Assembly (NCBI GenBank): GCA_963753685.1 | Contig: CAVWDE010000006.1 | Location: 434,001 to 498,000 of the forward strand | Source: DATAOG01 sp963753685 | Lineage (GTDB): Bacteria; Pseudomonadota; Alphaproteobacteria; Geminicoccales; Geminicoccaceae | DNA: 64,000 bases | Direction: 5' to 3' | Shown here: piece after piece, positions 52,840-62,884 of the stretch | Layout: each line of letters opens with the position of its first letter | Numbering within the stretch: the first letter of the stretch is position 1 | Made by a program: the position numbers and the translations under genes | The notes under the pieces: generated by a model | The model's input: the letters and a program-made list of their open reading frames with translations, nothing else | The model's database searches: none | Told to the model about the DNA's origin: nothing

Positions 52840-53897
52840 GCACGGCGCCGACCATCCTCGAGGTCGAGCACCTGCAGAAATGGTTCCCGATCCACCGTGG
52901 CCTCTGGCGCCGGGTGGCAGGCCACGTGCGCGCGGTCGACGACGTGAGCTTCGAGATCCACCGCGGCGAGACCGTCTCCCTGGTCGGCGAGAGCGGCTGC
53001 GGCAAGACCACCACGGCGCGCTGCATCCTGCGCGCGCTGCAGCCGACCGCGGGTGCCATCCGTTTTCGGACCGAGGCGGGCAACCAGGTCGACGTCGCGG
53101 CGCTGCCCAAGCCGGAGCTGCGGCCGCTGCGGCGCCAGATGCAGATGATCTTCCAGGACCCGTTTTCGTCACTGAACCCGCGCATGACGATCACCGACAT
53201 CATCGCCGAGCCGCTCCTGGTCAACGGCGTGCGCGCGCTCGAGGAGCGCCGGCGGCGCGTGCGCGAGCTGCTCGATCTGGTGCAGCTGCCGGCCGCCTAC
53301 ATGAACCGTTTCCCGCACGCCTTCTCGGGCGGCCAGCGGCAGCGGATCGGGATCGCCCGCGCGCTCGCCCTCAACCCGGCGCTGATCGTCGCCGACGAGC
53401 CGGTCTCAGCACTCGACGTCTCGGTCCAGGCGCAGATCGTCAACCTCTTGCTCGACCTCCAGGACCGGCTCGGCCTCACCTACCTGTTCGTCGCCCACGA
53501 CCTCTCGGTGGTGAAGCACGTCAGCGACCGGGTCGCGGTCATGTACGTCGGCAAGATCGTCGAGCTGGCGCCGACCGCCCTGCTGTTCGCGCGCCCCTTG
53601 CATCCCTACACCGAGGCGCTGCTGTCGGCGGTGCCGGTGCCCGATCCGAGACGGCGCTCGCGGCGGATCCTGCCCAAGGGCGAGGTCGCGGACCCCGCCA
53701 ACCCGCCGGCGGGCTGCCACTTCCACCCCCGCTGTGCCTATGCGATCCCGCGCTGCCGGAGCGAGCAGCCAGCGCTCCGCGAGCTGGCGGCCGGGCATCT
53801 CGCCCGCTGCCACCGCGCCGAGGAGCTGACGCTTGCCGGCGTCCGAGCCGATGGCGAGCCGTCGCCCCTGGGGCGCACGGCCGCGGTCCCGCGGTGA
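52836..53897 (+). CDS. Peptide-type ABC ATPase (DppF class)
   Basis: This 353-residue ATPase partners DppD. It has KWFPIHRGLWRRVAGHVRAV at the N-terminus (DppF/OppF hallmark), Walker A GESGCGKTT, the signature FSGGQRQRIGIARALALNP, Walker B LIVADEPVSALDV and the switch FVAHDLSVVKHV. The end has HPYTEALLSAVPVPDP and CHFHPRCAYAIPRC, a Cys cluster as in DppD. It is the last gene of the operon; 241 bases of spacer follow before the SGNH gene. Confidence 0.93.
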   Translation: MSTAPTILEVEHLQKWFPIHRGLWRRVAGHVRAVDDVSFEIHRGETVSLVGESGCGKTTTARCILRALQPTAGAIRFRTEAGNQVDVAALPKPELRPLRRQMQMIFQDPFSSLNPRMTITDIIAEPLLVNGVRALEERRRRVRELLDLVQLPAAYMNRFPHAFSGGQRQRIGIARALALNPALIVADEPVSALDVSVQAQIVNLLLDLQDRLGLTYLFVAHDLSVVKHVSDRVAVMYVGKIVELAPTALLFARPLHPYTEALLSAVPVPDPRRRSRRILPKGEVADPANPPAGCHFHPRCAYAIPRCRSEQPALRELAAGHLARCHRAEELTLAGVRADGEPSPLGRTAAVPR

Positions 53898-54138
53898 ACC
53901 CAACTGCCATCGGCGATGGTCGCGGAGCACCTGCTCGTGGGCAAACCGTCGATGCGCCGTCGATCGCCCAGGCGGCTCGAAGAGCGCAGGCCCGGCCTCG
54001 CGGCCTCGATCAAGGGCGCGCGCGCTGGTGGTGTCCGGTGAGCCCCAGATCGCTTGCGTTGCCTCCCCCCGAACCGATAGAGTGCAGGCGCGCGAAGTTC
54101 CACATCGTTCGGCCGTTGATCCGGAAGGCAGCATTCTG

Positions 54139-55350
54139 ATGACCCGGATGACACGCCCCGCGAGATCCCCCTGGTCAGGCTGGGCACGCCGGCTCGGCGT
54201 CGCGTTTGCGGCGCTGTTGGTGCTCGGGATCGCCGGCGAGGTCCTGTTGCGCCTGGACCCGGGAGCAGGCGGCTCCCAGAACCTGATCCGGATGCAGACG
54301 GAGGAGAGCTTAGAGTACTACACTCCGGACCCGGAGCTCGGAGCGTTGCTCGAGCCGTCGCGTCGCGATGTCATCGAGACGCTCGACTACACCTACACGT
54401 TCCAGACCGACCATGCCGGCTTCCCGAACCCGGAGCCCTGGCCGAGCCGGGTCGACGTCGCGGTGCTCGGCAACTCCTTGCTGGACGGGCGGGGGGTCGG
54501 CATGGGCGGGCAGTTCACCACCCTGCTCGAGCAACGTCTCGGCGACCGGACGGTCGAGAATTTCGCCCTGCCCGGCGCCGGGAGCGGGCATGAGTACCGG
54601 ATTTACCGCAGGTACGCTCTGCCTCTCGAGCCGAAACTGGTCGTCGTGGTTCTCTGGCCGGTCTGGGACATCGACAACTCGCTGGAATTCGACCATTGGC
54701 TCCGCGAGAACCGACCCGATCCGGATTACACCCACTACCGCTTCGAGTTCAGCGAGACCCACCCGAGCGGTCCGCCGGTGATCCCCTCCATGATGGCGCG
54801 CGTCGCGGGCTTCGTCAGGGACCAGCTGGCTAAGTCCTACCTGTTGCGGGCCAGCTACCGACGCGTCAGGGCGCTGTTCGGCCATGAGAACATGCGCGAG
54901 CTGGTCAGTTTTCCGAACGGCGACGAGATCTTCCTGTCGACGCGCGACCAGAAGCGCCTCGCCGAAGGCATCGACCGCCCGGGGACGCCGGACATCCGCG
55001 AGGTCTTCTTCAAGCCCCTGGAACAGCTGCGGACCGAGGTCGAGGCAGAGGGCGCTCGCTTCCTCGTCGTCCTGGTGCCGAGCAAGGAGGAGATCTATGG
55101 CGCCGAGGCCTTTCCGGACATCCTCCGTCTCATCGGGGAGGTGAGGTCCGGGCTCGAATCGCGGCAGCTCCCGGTTCTGGATCTCTACCCGGTGTTCCGC
55201 GAGCTCGGGCAGGAGCAGCGGCCGTTCTATCGCGCCGACATGCACCTCAACCCGTTCGGCAACCAGATCGTCGCCGATGCGATCGCGAAGTGGATCGAGG
55301 ACGAGCGGATCTTTACGGCGCCGGCGCCGTCGGCGAGCGCCGCTCACTAA
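54139..55350 (+). CDS. Membrane-anchored SGNH/GDSL-type hydrolase
   Basis: The 403-residue protein has an N-terminal membrane anchor (LGVAFAALLVLGIAGEVLLR) with the catalytic part outside the cytoplasm. The nucleophile is in VAVLGNSLLDGRGVGMG (block I), ENFALPGAGSGHEYRI fits block II, and FYRADMHLNPFGNQIVADAI holds the Asp and His of block V. Such hydrolases often deacetylate or acetylate polysaccharides (AlgX/AlgJ, PatB class), which would fit the glycosyltransferase cluster and the acyltransferase. The substrate is unknown. GGAAGG before the ATG supports the start. Confidence 0.8.
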   Translation: MTRMTRPARSPWSGWARRLGVAFAALLVLGIAGEVLLRLDPGAGGSQNLIRMQTEESLEYYTPDPELGALLEPSRRDVIETLDYTYTFQTDHAGFPNPEPWPSRVDVAVLGNSLLDGRGVGMGGQFTTLLEQRLGDRTVENFALPGAGSGHEYRIYRRYALPLEPKLVVVVLWPVWDIDNSLEFDHWLRENRPDPDYTHYRFEFSETHPSGPPVIPSMMARVAGFVRDQLAKSYLLRASYRRVRALFGHENMRELVSFPNGDEIFLSTRDQKRLAEGIDRPGTPDIREVFFKPLEQLRTEVEAEGARFLVVLVPSKEEIYGAEAFPDILRLIGEVRSGLESRQLPVLDLYPVFRELGQEQRPFYRADMHLNPFGNQIVADAIAKWIEDERIFTAPAPSASAAH

Positions 55351-55555
55351 GGGGCGCTCCGCCCTGGCCCGATCGACGGCGGCACAACCGGCATCCTGCC
55401 GGGCACCGGCCACGCCGGGAAAATGTATCAAACGATGTCAGGGTTGGCGGCTGGCACACTTGCCGACACTTTCAGGCTGGGTGTGACGAACTTCCCTGAC
55501 GTTTATTTGCTTCCATGCAGGTCATCGGAACGACGGCAACCCACGAGGTTCAAAG

Positions 55556-56077
55556 ATGACCAGGACGACCAAGCTTCTGCTGACAACCGGCGCGATCGCG
55601 CTCGGCGTCTCCACCTTCGCGGGCGCCAGCCTGGCCGATGAGGGCGGCTGCGGCTGGCATCACGGCCCGGGCCCCAATGGCGGCTTTGTCGAGGGCCTGT
55701 TCGAGAAGTTCGACACCAATCACGACGGCAAGCTGACCCAGGTCGAGATCGACCAGGTCCGCCAGGATCGCTTCGCGGCGTTCGACAAGAATGGCGATGG
55801 CAAGCTGTCCCTGGACGAGTACCAGGCACTCTGGCTGGACGCCATGCACCGGGCCATGGTGCGCTCCTTCCAGGGGCTCGACACGGACGGCGATGCGGCG
55901 GTGACCAAGGACGAGTTCACGGCGCGCTTCAGCCACGTGGTCGAGCGGTTCGATACCAATGGCGACGGCCAGGTGACCGAGGACGAGCTGCGTCAGGGGT
56001 TCCACGACCGGATGCAAGGGCGGATGCACGGCCGGGCTGGCGGCCGAGGCGGTGATTGCGGCGGCGACAAGGGCTGA
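55556..56077 (+). CDS. Secreted EF-hand calcium-binding protein with four loops
   Basis: The 173-residue protein has a signal peptide (KLLLTTGAIALGVSTFAGAS, cleavage near SLADE). Four EF-hand loops follow: DTNHDGKLTQVE, DKNGDGKLSLDE, DTDGDAAVTKDE and DTNGDGQVTEDE. Loops 1, 2 and 4 have the full DxDxDG pattern; loop 3 has Ala after GD and may bind weakly. The His/Gly-rich ends (GWHHGPGPNG; HGRAGGRGGD) may bind metals or be flexible. It is probably periplasmic and may buffer or sense calcium. A perfect hairpin follows the stop codon. Confidence 0.9.
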   Translation: MTRTTKLLLTTGAIALGVSTFAGASLADEGGCGWHHGPGPNGGFVEGLFEKFDTNHDGKLTQVEIDQVRQDRFAAFDKNGDGKLSLDEYQALWLDAMHRAMVRSFQGLDTDGDAAVTKDEFTARFSHVVERFDTNGDGQVTEDELRQGFHDRMQGRMHGRAGGRGGDCGGDKG

Positions 56078-56096
56078 TCGGCGCCCCCTACGCCGC

Positions 56097-56124
56097 GCCC
56101 GCCGCCGGCGCCACGGCGGCGGGC
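56097..56124. terminator. Perfect hairpin after the EF-hand gene
   Basis: GCCCGCCGCC (56097-56106) and GGCGGCGGGC (56115-56124) form a 10-bp stem with an 8-base loop, 19 bases after the stop codon. No T-tract follows. It probably acts as a terminator or 3'-end stabiliser before the dienelactone hydrolase gene. Confidence 0.6.
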
Positions 56125-56164
56125 CGCGGCCGAACGCATTGTGCGCAGCATGGGGAGGCAGAGC

Positions 56165-57028
56165 ATGCGTCAGGACATCATCGATCTCTACGATGACTAC
56201 ACCCACGCGCGCCTCGATCGGCGGGTATTCTTGGACCGGCTGAGGGCGCTGGCGGGCGGAACCGCCGCAGCCGCGGCGCTGTTGCCGCTCCTGCGTTGTA
56301 ACTATGCCCAGGCGGCGGTGGTCGCGGCGGATGACGCCCGCCTCGGGACCGAGCGGATCACCTTGCCGGGGGCGAGCGGCGAGGTGACGGCGTATCTGGC
56401 GCGCCCGGCGGACGTGAGCGGCAAGCTGCCGGGCGTCGTCGTGCTGCACGAGAACCGCGGCCTCAACCCCTACATCGAGGACGTCGCCAGGCGCGCCGCG
56501 CTCGCGGGCTTCGTCGCGCTCGCCCCGGATTTCCTCTCGCCGCTCGGCGGCACGCCCACAGACGAGGACGAGGCGCGCCGGATGATCGCCCGGCTCGATC
56601 CGGGGCAGACCGTGGCCAATGCGGTGGCCGCGGTCGCGTTCCTTCGGACCGGGGACCGGACCAACGGCAAGGTCGGCGTGGTCGGCTTCTGCTGGGGCGG
56701 CGCGCTCGCGAACCAGGTCGCGGTCAACTCGCCCGCCGTCGATGCCGTGGTCGCCTTCTATGGCCGTCAGCCGGCGAGCGACGAGGTCGCCAGGATCAAG
56801 GCGCCGCTGCTCCTGCACTACGCCGGGCTCGACCAGCGGACCAACGCCGGCATCGCGGCCTACGAGAGCGCGCTCAAGGCCAACCAGGTCGACTACACGA
56901 TCTATATGTACGAGGGGGCCAACCACGCCTTCCACAACGACACCAACGCGGCGCGCTACGATAAGGCGGCGGCCGAGCTCGCCTGGTCACGCACGCTCGA
57001 GTTCCTGAAGCGACACCTTGCGAGCTGA
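56165..57028 (+). CDS. Dienelactone hydrolase family protein
   Basis: The 287-residue alpha/beta hydrolase has the dienelactone-type Cys nucleophile in VVGFCWGGALANQ, an acid in LLHYAGLDQRTN and the histidine in EGANHAFHND. Residues about 20-50 (RRVFLDRLRALAGGTAAAAA and the following LLPLL) resemble a Tat signal with a relaxed twin-arginine motif, so export to the periplasm is likely. Related proteins open carboxymethylene-butenolide lactones or act on other esters. A GGGAGG site before ATG 56165 sets the start. The next gene begins 20 bases later, forming an operon. Confidence 0.88.
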   Translation: MRQDIIDLYDDYTHARLDRRVFLDRLRALAGGTAAAAALLPLLRCNYAQAAVVAADDARLGTERITLPGASGEVTAYLARPADVSGKLPGVVVLHENRGLNPYIEDVARRAALAGFVALAPDFLSPLGGTPTDEDEARRMIARLDPGQTVANAVAAVAFLRTGDRTNGKVGVVGFCWGGALANQVAVNSPAVDAVVAFYGRQPASDEVARIKAPLLLHYAGLDQRTNAGIAAYESALKANQVDYTIYMYEGANHAFHNDTNAARYDKAAAELAWSRTLEFLKRHLAS

Positions 57029-57047
57029 GGGTGAGGGAGGGAGGACG

Positions 57048-58016
57048 ATGCGCACCTGCACCTGGACCGGCTTGATGGTGGTGGCGGCGCTCGCGGCCGC
57101 GCCGGCGCACGCCTCGGACCAGGTGGTGGTCTTCGATCTGCCGGCTGGCGCCCACCCGCACGATGCGGCACCGGCACCCGACGGCAAGATCTGGTACACC
57201 GCGCAGGCGCAGGGCGCGCTCGGCATCCTCGATCCGGCGACCGGTGCTCTCGAGCAGGTGCCGCTCGGCGATGTCTCGGCGCCGCACGGCGTGATCGCCG
57301 GGCCCGACGGCAAGGCCTGGATCACCGACGGCGGCCAGAACGCGATCGTGAGCTTCGACCCCGGCTCGCGCAAGGTCACCGTCTATCCGCTGCCCGCGGG
57401 CGCCGAGTCCGCCAATCTCAACACCGCCGTCTTCGATCGCCGCGGCATCCTCTGGTTCACCGGCCAGAGCGGCATCTACGGCCGGCTCGATCCGGCGAGC
57501 GGGGCGCTGCGGGTGTTCGAGGCCCCGAAGGGGCGCGGTCCCTACGGCATCACGGCGACCCCCGACGGCGAGGTCTATTTTGCCTCGCTCGCCGGCAACT
57601 ACGTCGGCCACATCGACCCCAGGACCGGCGAGGCCACCGTGATCGAGCCGCCGACGCCCGGTCAGGGGGCCAGGCGGGTCTGGGCCAACTCCAAGGGCAA
57701 CGTCTGGGTCAGCGAATGGAACGCCGGCCAGGTCAGCCGCTACACGCCCTCGAGCGGCGCCTGGCGCAGCTGGAAGCTGCCGGGCAAGGCGCCCCGCGCC
57801 TACGCGATCTACGTCGACCAGCGGGACATGGTCTGGCTCAGCGATTTCGGCGCCAACGCGGTGCTCCGCTTCGACCCGGAAACCGAAACCTTCACCCGTT
57901 TCGCGGGCAGCGCCTCGGGCGCCGAGGTCCGTCAGATCCTGGGCCGCCCGGGCGAGGTGTTCGCGCCCGAATCGGGCACCAACCGGCTGATGCTGATCCG
58001 CAGCTCGACGCGCTAA
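57048..58016 (+). CDS. Virginiamycin B lyase-like six-bladed beta-propeller, periplasmic
   Basis: The 322-residue protein has a signal peptide (WTGLMVVAALAAAPAHAS). Repeated propeller blades follow, each with a pattern such as APAPDGKIWYTAQAQGALGI, IAGPDGKAWITDGGQNAIVS or ITATPDGEVYFASLAGNYVG. This is the Vgb/SMP-30-like fold; Vgb opens virginiamycin B by elimination. Many proteobacterial homologs lack that activity and their role is unknown. The metal and catalytic residues of Vgb (Glu, His) cannot be assigned from the sequence alone. It follows the dienelactone hydrolase by 20 bases with a GGAGGGAGGA site. Confidence 0.87.
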   Translation: MRTCTWTGLMVVAALAAAPAHASDQVVVFDLPAGAHPHDAAPAPDGKIWYTAQAQGALGILDPATGALEQVPLGDVSAPHGVIAGPDGKAWITDGGQNAIVSFDPGSRKVTVYPLPAGAESANLNTAVFDRRGILWFTGQSGIYGRLDPASGALRVFEAPKGRGPYGITATPDGEVYFASLAGNYVGHIDPRTGEATVIEPPTPGQGARRVWANSKGNVWVSEWNAGQVSRYTPSSGAWRSWKLPGKAPRAYAIYVDQRDMVWLSDFGANAVLRFDPETETFTRFAGSASGAEVRQILGRPGEVFAPESGTNRLMLIRSSTR

Positions 58017-58192
58017 TGTGTGGGCGCGGCGGGCGGGATGCGAACAGATGTGGACCGCGACCCTGCGCAATGCTTAGTTAAGCCCAAGCGGAGGGCTTCG
58101 CGTCCGGCCGCTCGCCGGCCGGCGCAGGCCAGACGGTGGACCGGCCTCCGGGCGCAGGGCGCACGTGGGTGGTCCGGGCCGGGAGTGAGGCC

Positions 58193-59293
58193 GTGTCGAT
58201 AGGCAAGCAGATCCTGATCGGCGGCGTTCTGCTGCTGATCGCTGCTGCCGGCGGCTTTGCCTATCATCGCATGTCGGTCGACGGCGAGGCCGTGGCCGCG
58301 GTCGGCCGGGGCCCGAGCGCCGTGCCGGTCGAGGTCGCGACCGCCGCGGCCGGCACCATGCGCGACCGGATCGAGGCGGTCGGCACCACGCTGGCGCGCC
58401 AGGCGGTCGACATCGTCGCGCTGAGCGCCGGCCGGGTCGCCGAGATCGACCTGCAGCCGGGCCAGCAGGTCGAGGCCGGCGCGGTGCTGATCCGGCTCGA
58501 CGACCGCATGGAGCAGGCCGCGGTCCGCGAGGCGCAGGCCGCGCTGCGCGAGGCCGGGCTGGCGCTCGAGCGCGCCCAGAAACTCAGGGCCAACAACACG
58601 GTCGCGCAGGCGACCGTCGACGGGCTGCAGGCGGCCTTCGACGGCGCCAACGCCCGGCTCGCCGCGGCCGAGAAGCAGCTTGCGGATCGCACCGTGCGGG
58701 CGCCGTTCGCGGGCGTGGTCGGGATGCGCCGGGTCGACGTGGGCGCACGGGTCGGCAACGACACCGTGCTCACCACCCTCGACGATCTGGCCGAGCTCGA
58801 GATCGAGTTCAGCGTGCCGGAGATCTACTACGGTCAGCTGCGCCCGGGCCAGCAGGTGGCCGCCACCACCGCGGCGTTCCCGGGCCGGACCTTCGAGGGC
58901 CGGATCGCCACCATCGACACCCGGATCGGGCAGGTCTCGCGGGCGTTCCGCGTGCGCGCGGTGATGCCCAACCCCGACCTCGTGCTGCCCGCCGGCATGT
59001 TCATGCACGTGACCGTGACCCTGGAGGAGCGGCCGGCGGTGCTGATCCCCGAGCAGGCGGTGCTGGCCGAGGGCGACAGCACCTATGTGTTCAAGCTGCG
59101 GGACGAGCGCGCGCAGCGGCGGGAGGTGCGGCTCGGCCAGCGGGAGGCCGGCACGGTCGAGGTGCTGGGCGGGCTCGCGGCCGGCGATGTGATCGTCCGC
59201 AGCGGCCTGCAGCGTCTGCGCGACGGGGTCGCGGTCACGTTGGCGGGCGATGCCGCGGCGGCGGCTGCGGAGGCGTCTCCGGGCGACCGATGA
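58193..59293 (+). CDS. RND efflux periplasmic adaptor (MFP, AcrA/MexE class)
   Basis: The 366-residue membrane fusion protein is anchored by one N-terminal helix (ILIGGVLLLIAAAGGFAY). The biotinyl/lipoyl barrel-sandwich part (LSAGRVAEIDLQPGQQVEAG) is split by a helical hairpin (QAALREAGLALERAQKLRAN). The beta-barrel (IYYGQLRPGQQVAATTAAFP) and membrane-proximal domain follow. It links the inner-membrane pump to an outer-membrane channel not seen in this window. GTG 58193 is preceded by GGGAGTGAGG; the longer frame from 58136 has no site. The next gene starts within its stop codon. Confidence 0.9.
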   Translation: MSIGKQILIGGVLLLIAAAGGFAYHRMSVDGEAVAAVGRGPSAVPVEVATAAAGTMRDRIEAVGTTLARQAVDIVALSAGRVAEIDLQPGQQVEAGAVLIRLDDRMEQAAVREAQAALREAGLALERAQKLRANNTVAQATVDGLQAAFDGANARLAAAEKQLADRTVRAPFAGVVGMRRVDVGARVGNDTVLTTLDDLAELEIEFSVPEIYYGQLRPGQQVAATTAAFPGRTFEGRIATIDTRIGQVSRAFRVRAVMPNPDLVLPAGMFMHVTVTLEERPAVLIPEQAVLAEGDSTYVFKLRDERAQRREVRLGQREAGTVEVLGGLAAGDVIVRSGLQRLRDGVAVTLAGDAAAAAAEASPGDR

Positions 59294-62200
59294 GCCTGTC
59301 CGATTTCTGCATCAAGCGGCCGGTGTTCGCGGCCGTGCTCAGCATCCTGATCGTGGTCCTGGGGATCGCGTCGCTGCTGCGGCTGCCGATTCGCGAGCTG
59401 CCGGACGTCGATGCCGCGATCATCAGCGTCAGCACGGGCTACACCGGCGCGGCGCCCGAGATCGTCGATACCGACATCAGCGCGCCGATCGAGGGCGTGA
59501 TCGCCGGCATCGCCGGGGTCAAGAGCATCGGCTCCACCAGCCAGCGCGGCGGCGCCCGGACGGTGATCGAGTTCGAGCCGGGCCGTCAGATGGACGAGGC
59601 GGCGAACGACGTGCGCGACGCCGTGGCCAGGGTGCGCTCCAAGCTGCCGGCCGAGATCGACGACCCGCAGATCACCAAGAACGACAGCAATTCCGACCCG
59701 GTGATGCGGATCGCGATCACCAGCGATCGGATGACCCCGGCCGAGATCACCGATTTCGCCGAGCGCTTCATCGTCGACCGGCTCGCGACCCTGGACGGCG
59801 TCGCTCAGGTCCAGGTGTACGGCGAGCGGCGCTACGCGATCCGCATCTGGCTCGACCGGCGGGCGATGGCGGCGCGCAACCTCACGGTCGACGACGTCGA
59901 GAGCGCGCTCGAGCGCAACAACGTCGAGCTGCCGGCCGGCGAGCTCAAGTCGACGCTGCGCCAGTTCATCGTCCGCACCGACACCCGGCTATCGACCCCC
60001 AAGCAGTTCGCGGACATCGTCCTCGAGCGGGTCGACGGCTACCCGGTCCGGCTCGGCGACATCGCCTCGGTCGTGCGCGGGGTCGAGGACGACCAGACGA
60101 TGGTCCGCTCCGACGGGCGCGACGCCGTGGGCGTCGCGGTGCTCCGGCAGTCGCAGGCCAACACCATCGCGATCTCGAACCGCGTGCGCGCCCAGCTCGA
60201 TCTGATCCGCCCGACCCTGCCCGAGGGCATGGACATCGAGATCGGCTCCGACGACGCGGTGTTCATCAACCAGTCGATCCACGAGGTGGTGCGCGCGCTC
60301 GGCATCGCGGTCGCGCTGGTCGTGCTGGTGATCTTCGCGTTCCTCGCCTCGGCGCGCGCGACCCTGGTGCCGGCGGTCACGATTCCGGTCGCCGTCATCG
60401 GCGCGTTCACCGGCATTTACGCGCTCGGCTTCTCGATCAACGTGCTGACTCTCCTGGCTCTGATCCTGGCGATCGGCATCGTGGTCGACGACGCGATCGT
60501 AGTGCTCGAGAACATCCAGCGCCGGATCGAGCTCGGCGAGAGCCCGCTGGTCGCGGGCGTGCTCGGCGCCCGCCAGGTGACCTTCGCGGTGATCGCGACC
60601 TCGCTGACCCTGACCGCGGTGTTCGTGCCGATCTCGTTCCTCGAGGGTCGCGCGGGGCGGCTGTTCACCGAATTCGGGTTCGTGCTCGCGGTCGCGGTCC
60701 TGATCTCGATGCTGGTGGCGCTCACGCTCTGTCCGGCGCTCTGCACCAAGCTGCTGAGGGGCGCCGAGGAGCGCGGCGCTGTCGGCCGGCTGATCGAACG
60801 CGGGCTGCGGCTCGCGACCCGGGGCTACGCGGCGCTGCTCACGCGCGCCCTCGACGCGCCGATCCTCGTGCTGCTGATCGCGACCCTCATGGCCGGCGCC
60901 TCCTGGGGGCTGTACCGCGCGCTGCCGCAGGAGTTGACGCCGCTCGAGGATCGCGGCGTGTTCTTCGTGCCGGTGACCGCGCCGCAGGGTGCCACCATCG
61001 CCTATACCGACGCCGAGGTGCGCAAGGTCGAGACGATCCTGCAGCCGCTGCGGGCCAGCGGCGAGGTCGCGCGGATCTACACGATCGTCGGCCGCAGCGG
61101 CCAGCCGCATCGGGCGGTCGTGGTCGCGCGGCTGGTGCCCTGGAGCCAGCGCACGCGCGACCAGCAGGCGATCCTGCGGCCGCTGATCCCCGCGCTCTCG
61201 GCCCTGCCCGGGGTGCAGGCGTTCCCGGCCAGTCCGGCCGGTCTCGGGCTCGGCGGCAGCCGGACGCCGCTGCAGCTGGTGGTCGGCGGGCCGAACTACC
61301 AGGACGTCAAGCGCTGGAGCCAGGCGATCATGGACCGCGCCGAGGCCAACCCGGGCCTGCTCAACGTCGAGAGCGACTTCGAGGAGAACCAGCCCCAGTT
61401 CGATGTCCTGATCGACCGTGACAAGGCGGACGACCTCGGCATCGGCGCCGAGACCATTGGCCGGACCCTGCAGACCATGCTCGCCTCGCGCGAGATCACC
61501 GAGTACGTCGATCGCGGCCGCGAATATCCGGTGATCGTGCAGGCGCGGGCCGAGGACCGGCGGACGCCGACCGATCTCGCCAACATCTTCGTGCGCTCGA
61601 CCACCGGCAACGAGCTGGTGCCGCTGGCGGCGCTGGTCCATCTCAACGAGGGTGCCGACGCCCCGGCGCTCCGGCGTTACAACCGCCTGCCCTCGATCAC
61701 CATCTCAGCCGCGCTCGCCGACGGCTACGATCTCGGCTCCGCGATCCGTTTCATGCAGCGCGGTCGCGGCGGAGACCCTGCCGCCCGAGGCGGCGGTCGG
61801 CTTCGCCGGCCAGTCGCAGCAGTTCCTCGAGACCTCGAGCGGGGTCGCGGTCACCTTCGGCCTGGCACTGCTGATCGTGTTCCTCGTGCTCGCGGCCCAG
61901 TTCGAGAGCTTCGTCCACCCCCTGATCATCATGCTCTCGGTGCCGCTCGCGGTCTCGGGTGCCTTGCTGTCGCTCTGGCTGACCGGCAACTCCCTCAACA
62001 TCTACAGCGAGATCGGGATCATCCTGTTGATCGGCCTGATGGCCAAGAACGGCATATTGATCGTCGAGTTCGCGAACCAGTTGCGCGATCAGGGCCGTCC
62101 GATCCGGGACGCGGTGGTCGAGGCCTCGGTGCTGCGGCTGCGCCCGATCGTGATGACCGTGGTCTCGACCATCCTGGGCGCGGTGCCGCTCGCGCTGGCG

Positions 62201-62395
62201 ACCGGCGCCGGCGCCGAGAGCCGGAGTGCGATCGGCATCGTGGTGATCGGCGGCCTCGGCATCGCCTCGGCGCTGACCCTGATCGTCACGCCCGTGCTGT
62301 ACGATCTTCTGGCCCGCTTCACCCACCCGATCGGGGCGATCGAGCGCGCCCTCGAGCAGGCGCTGCGCGGGCGCTCGGTGACGCCCGCGGAATAG
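59290..62395 (+). CDS. RND efflux pump (AcrB/MexF class), one frameshift
   Basis: The pump of about 1,035 residues exports drugs, solvents or metabolites by proton antiport. The N-terminus reads SLSDFCIKRPVFAAVLSILI. Helix 4 has the essential Asp pair in LILAIGIVVDDAIVVLENIQ. Porter-domain and docking motifs such as PQGATIAYTDAEV are present. At about 61765, after SAIRFMQ, the frame slips; the rest (ETLPPEAAVGFAGQSQQFLE to FVLAAQFES, helix 10 GLMAKNGILIVEF) continues in another frame to 62395. The span is one base over a multiple of three. Both halves are well conserved, so the pump is probably intact. Translation is coupled to the adaptor gene. Confidence 0.9.
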
Positions 62396-62884
62396 CGGCG
62401 GCTGCAGGGCCAGAGCGGCAGCAGCGGTCGGTTCCCGGGTCTCCCGCGCTCGGTAGTACAAGTCGCTCGAAACGGCGCGCCGAAAGTTGATCCTTCACCA
62501 TCCTTACTGAATTGATGCGGCCAAGATCACAGCGATAACTCAGATTCGGTCGATTCTGGCGCGTCCCCTGTCGCATGTTTCATTTTCGAGTGGCGCATGG
62601 TGTCGCCTCTTTGACTTTCCAGCGGGCGACGGTCCGGGCGACCGGCCTCCAGCCGATCCACCCGTCCTCCATCTCGTCGAGTCTTGCCGCGTGACCCGCG
62701 ATTTCCCTGGCCCGATGATTGATGCCGCCTTGATCCGACCCTGATCCGTGCCGCGCTCCCAAGTGCACAGCCCCGGGCGCCGAGCGACACATGTGGCGCA
62801 TCCAGCCCGAGACCAAGCGCAGGCGGCCCCGCGCCCGCGCAGGGCGGGCCTGCGCGGGTCGGTCCGGGCGAAATCGCGAATGCG
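62396..62884. other. 489-base spacer between convergent genes
   Basis: No gene is evident between the pump and the opposite-strand binding protein. Bases 62480-62600 are lower in G/C. A perfect 10-bp hairpin lies at 62834-62858. Nothing else is recognisable; minus-strand open frames here are read-through of the frameshifted binding-protein gene. Confidence 0.6.
62834..62858 (-). terminator. Perfect hairpin after the sugar-binding protein gene
   Basis: CCCGCGCAGG (62834-62843) and CCTGCGCGGG (62849-62858) form a 10-bp stem with a 5-base loop, 26 bases beyond the minus-strand stop codon. No T-tract is present. It is probably a terminator or 3'-end stabiliser. Confidence 0.65.

Noticed and set aside
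58013..59008. 331-residue minus-strand ORF opposite the RND adaptor
   Set aside because: A shadow of a clearly conserved plus-strand gene; no motifs.
59989..61641. 550-residue minus-strand ORF opposite the RND pump
   Set aside because: Low-complexity Arg/Asp/Gln-rich translation of the antisense strand of a known pump.
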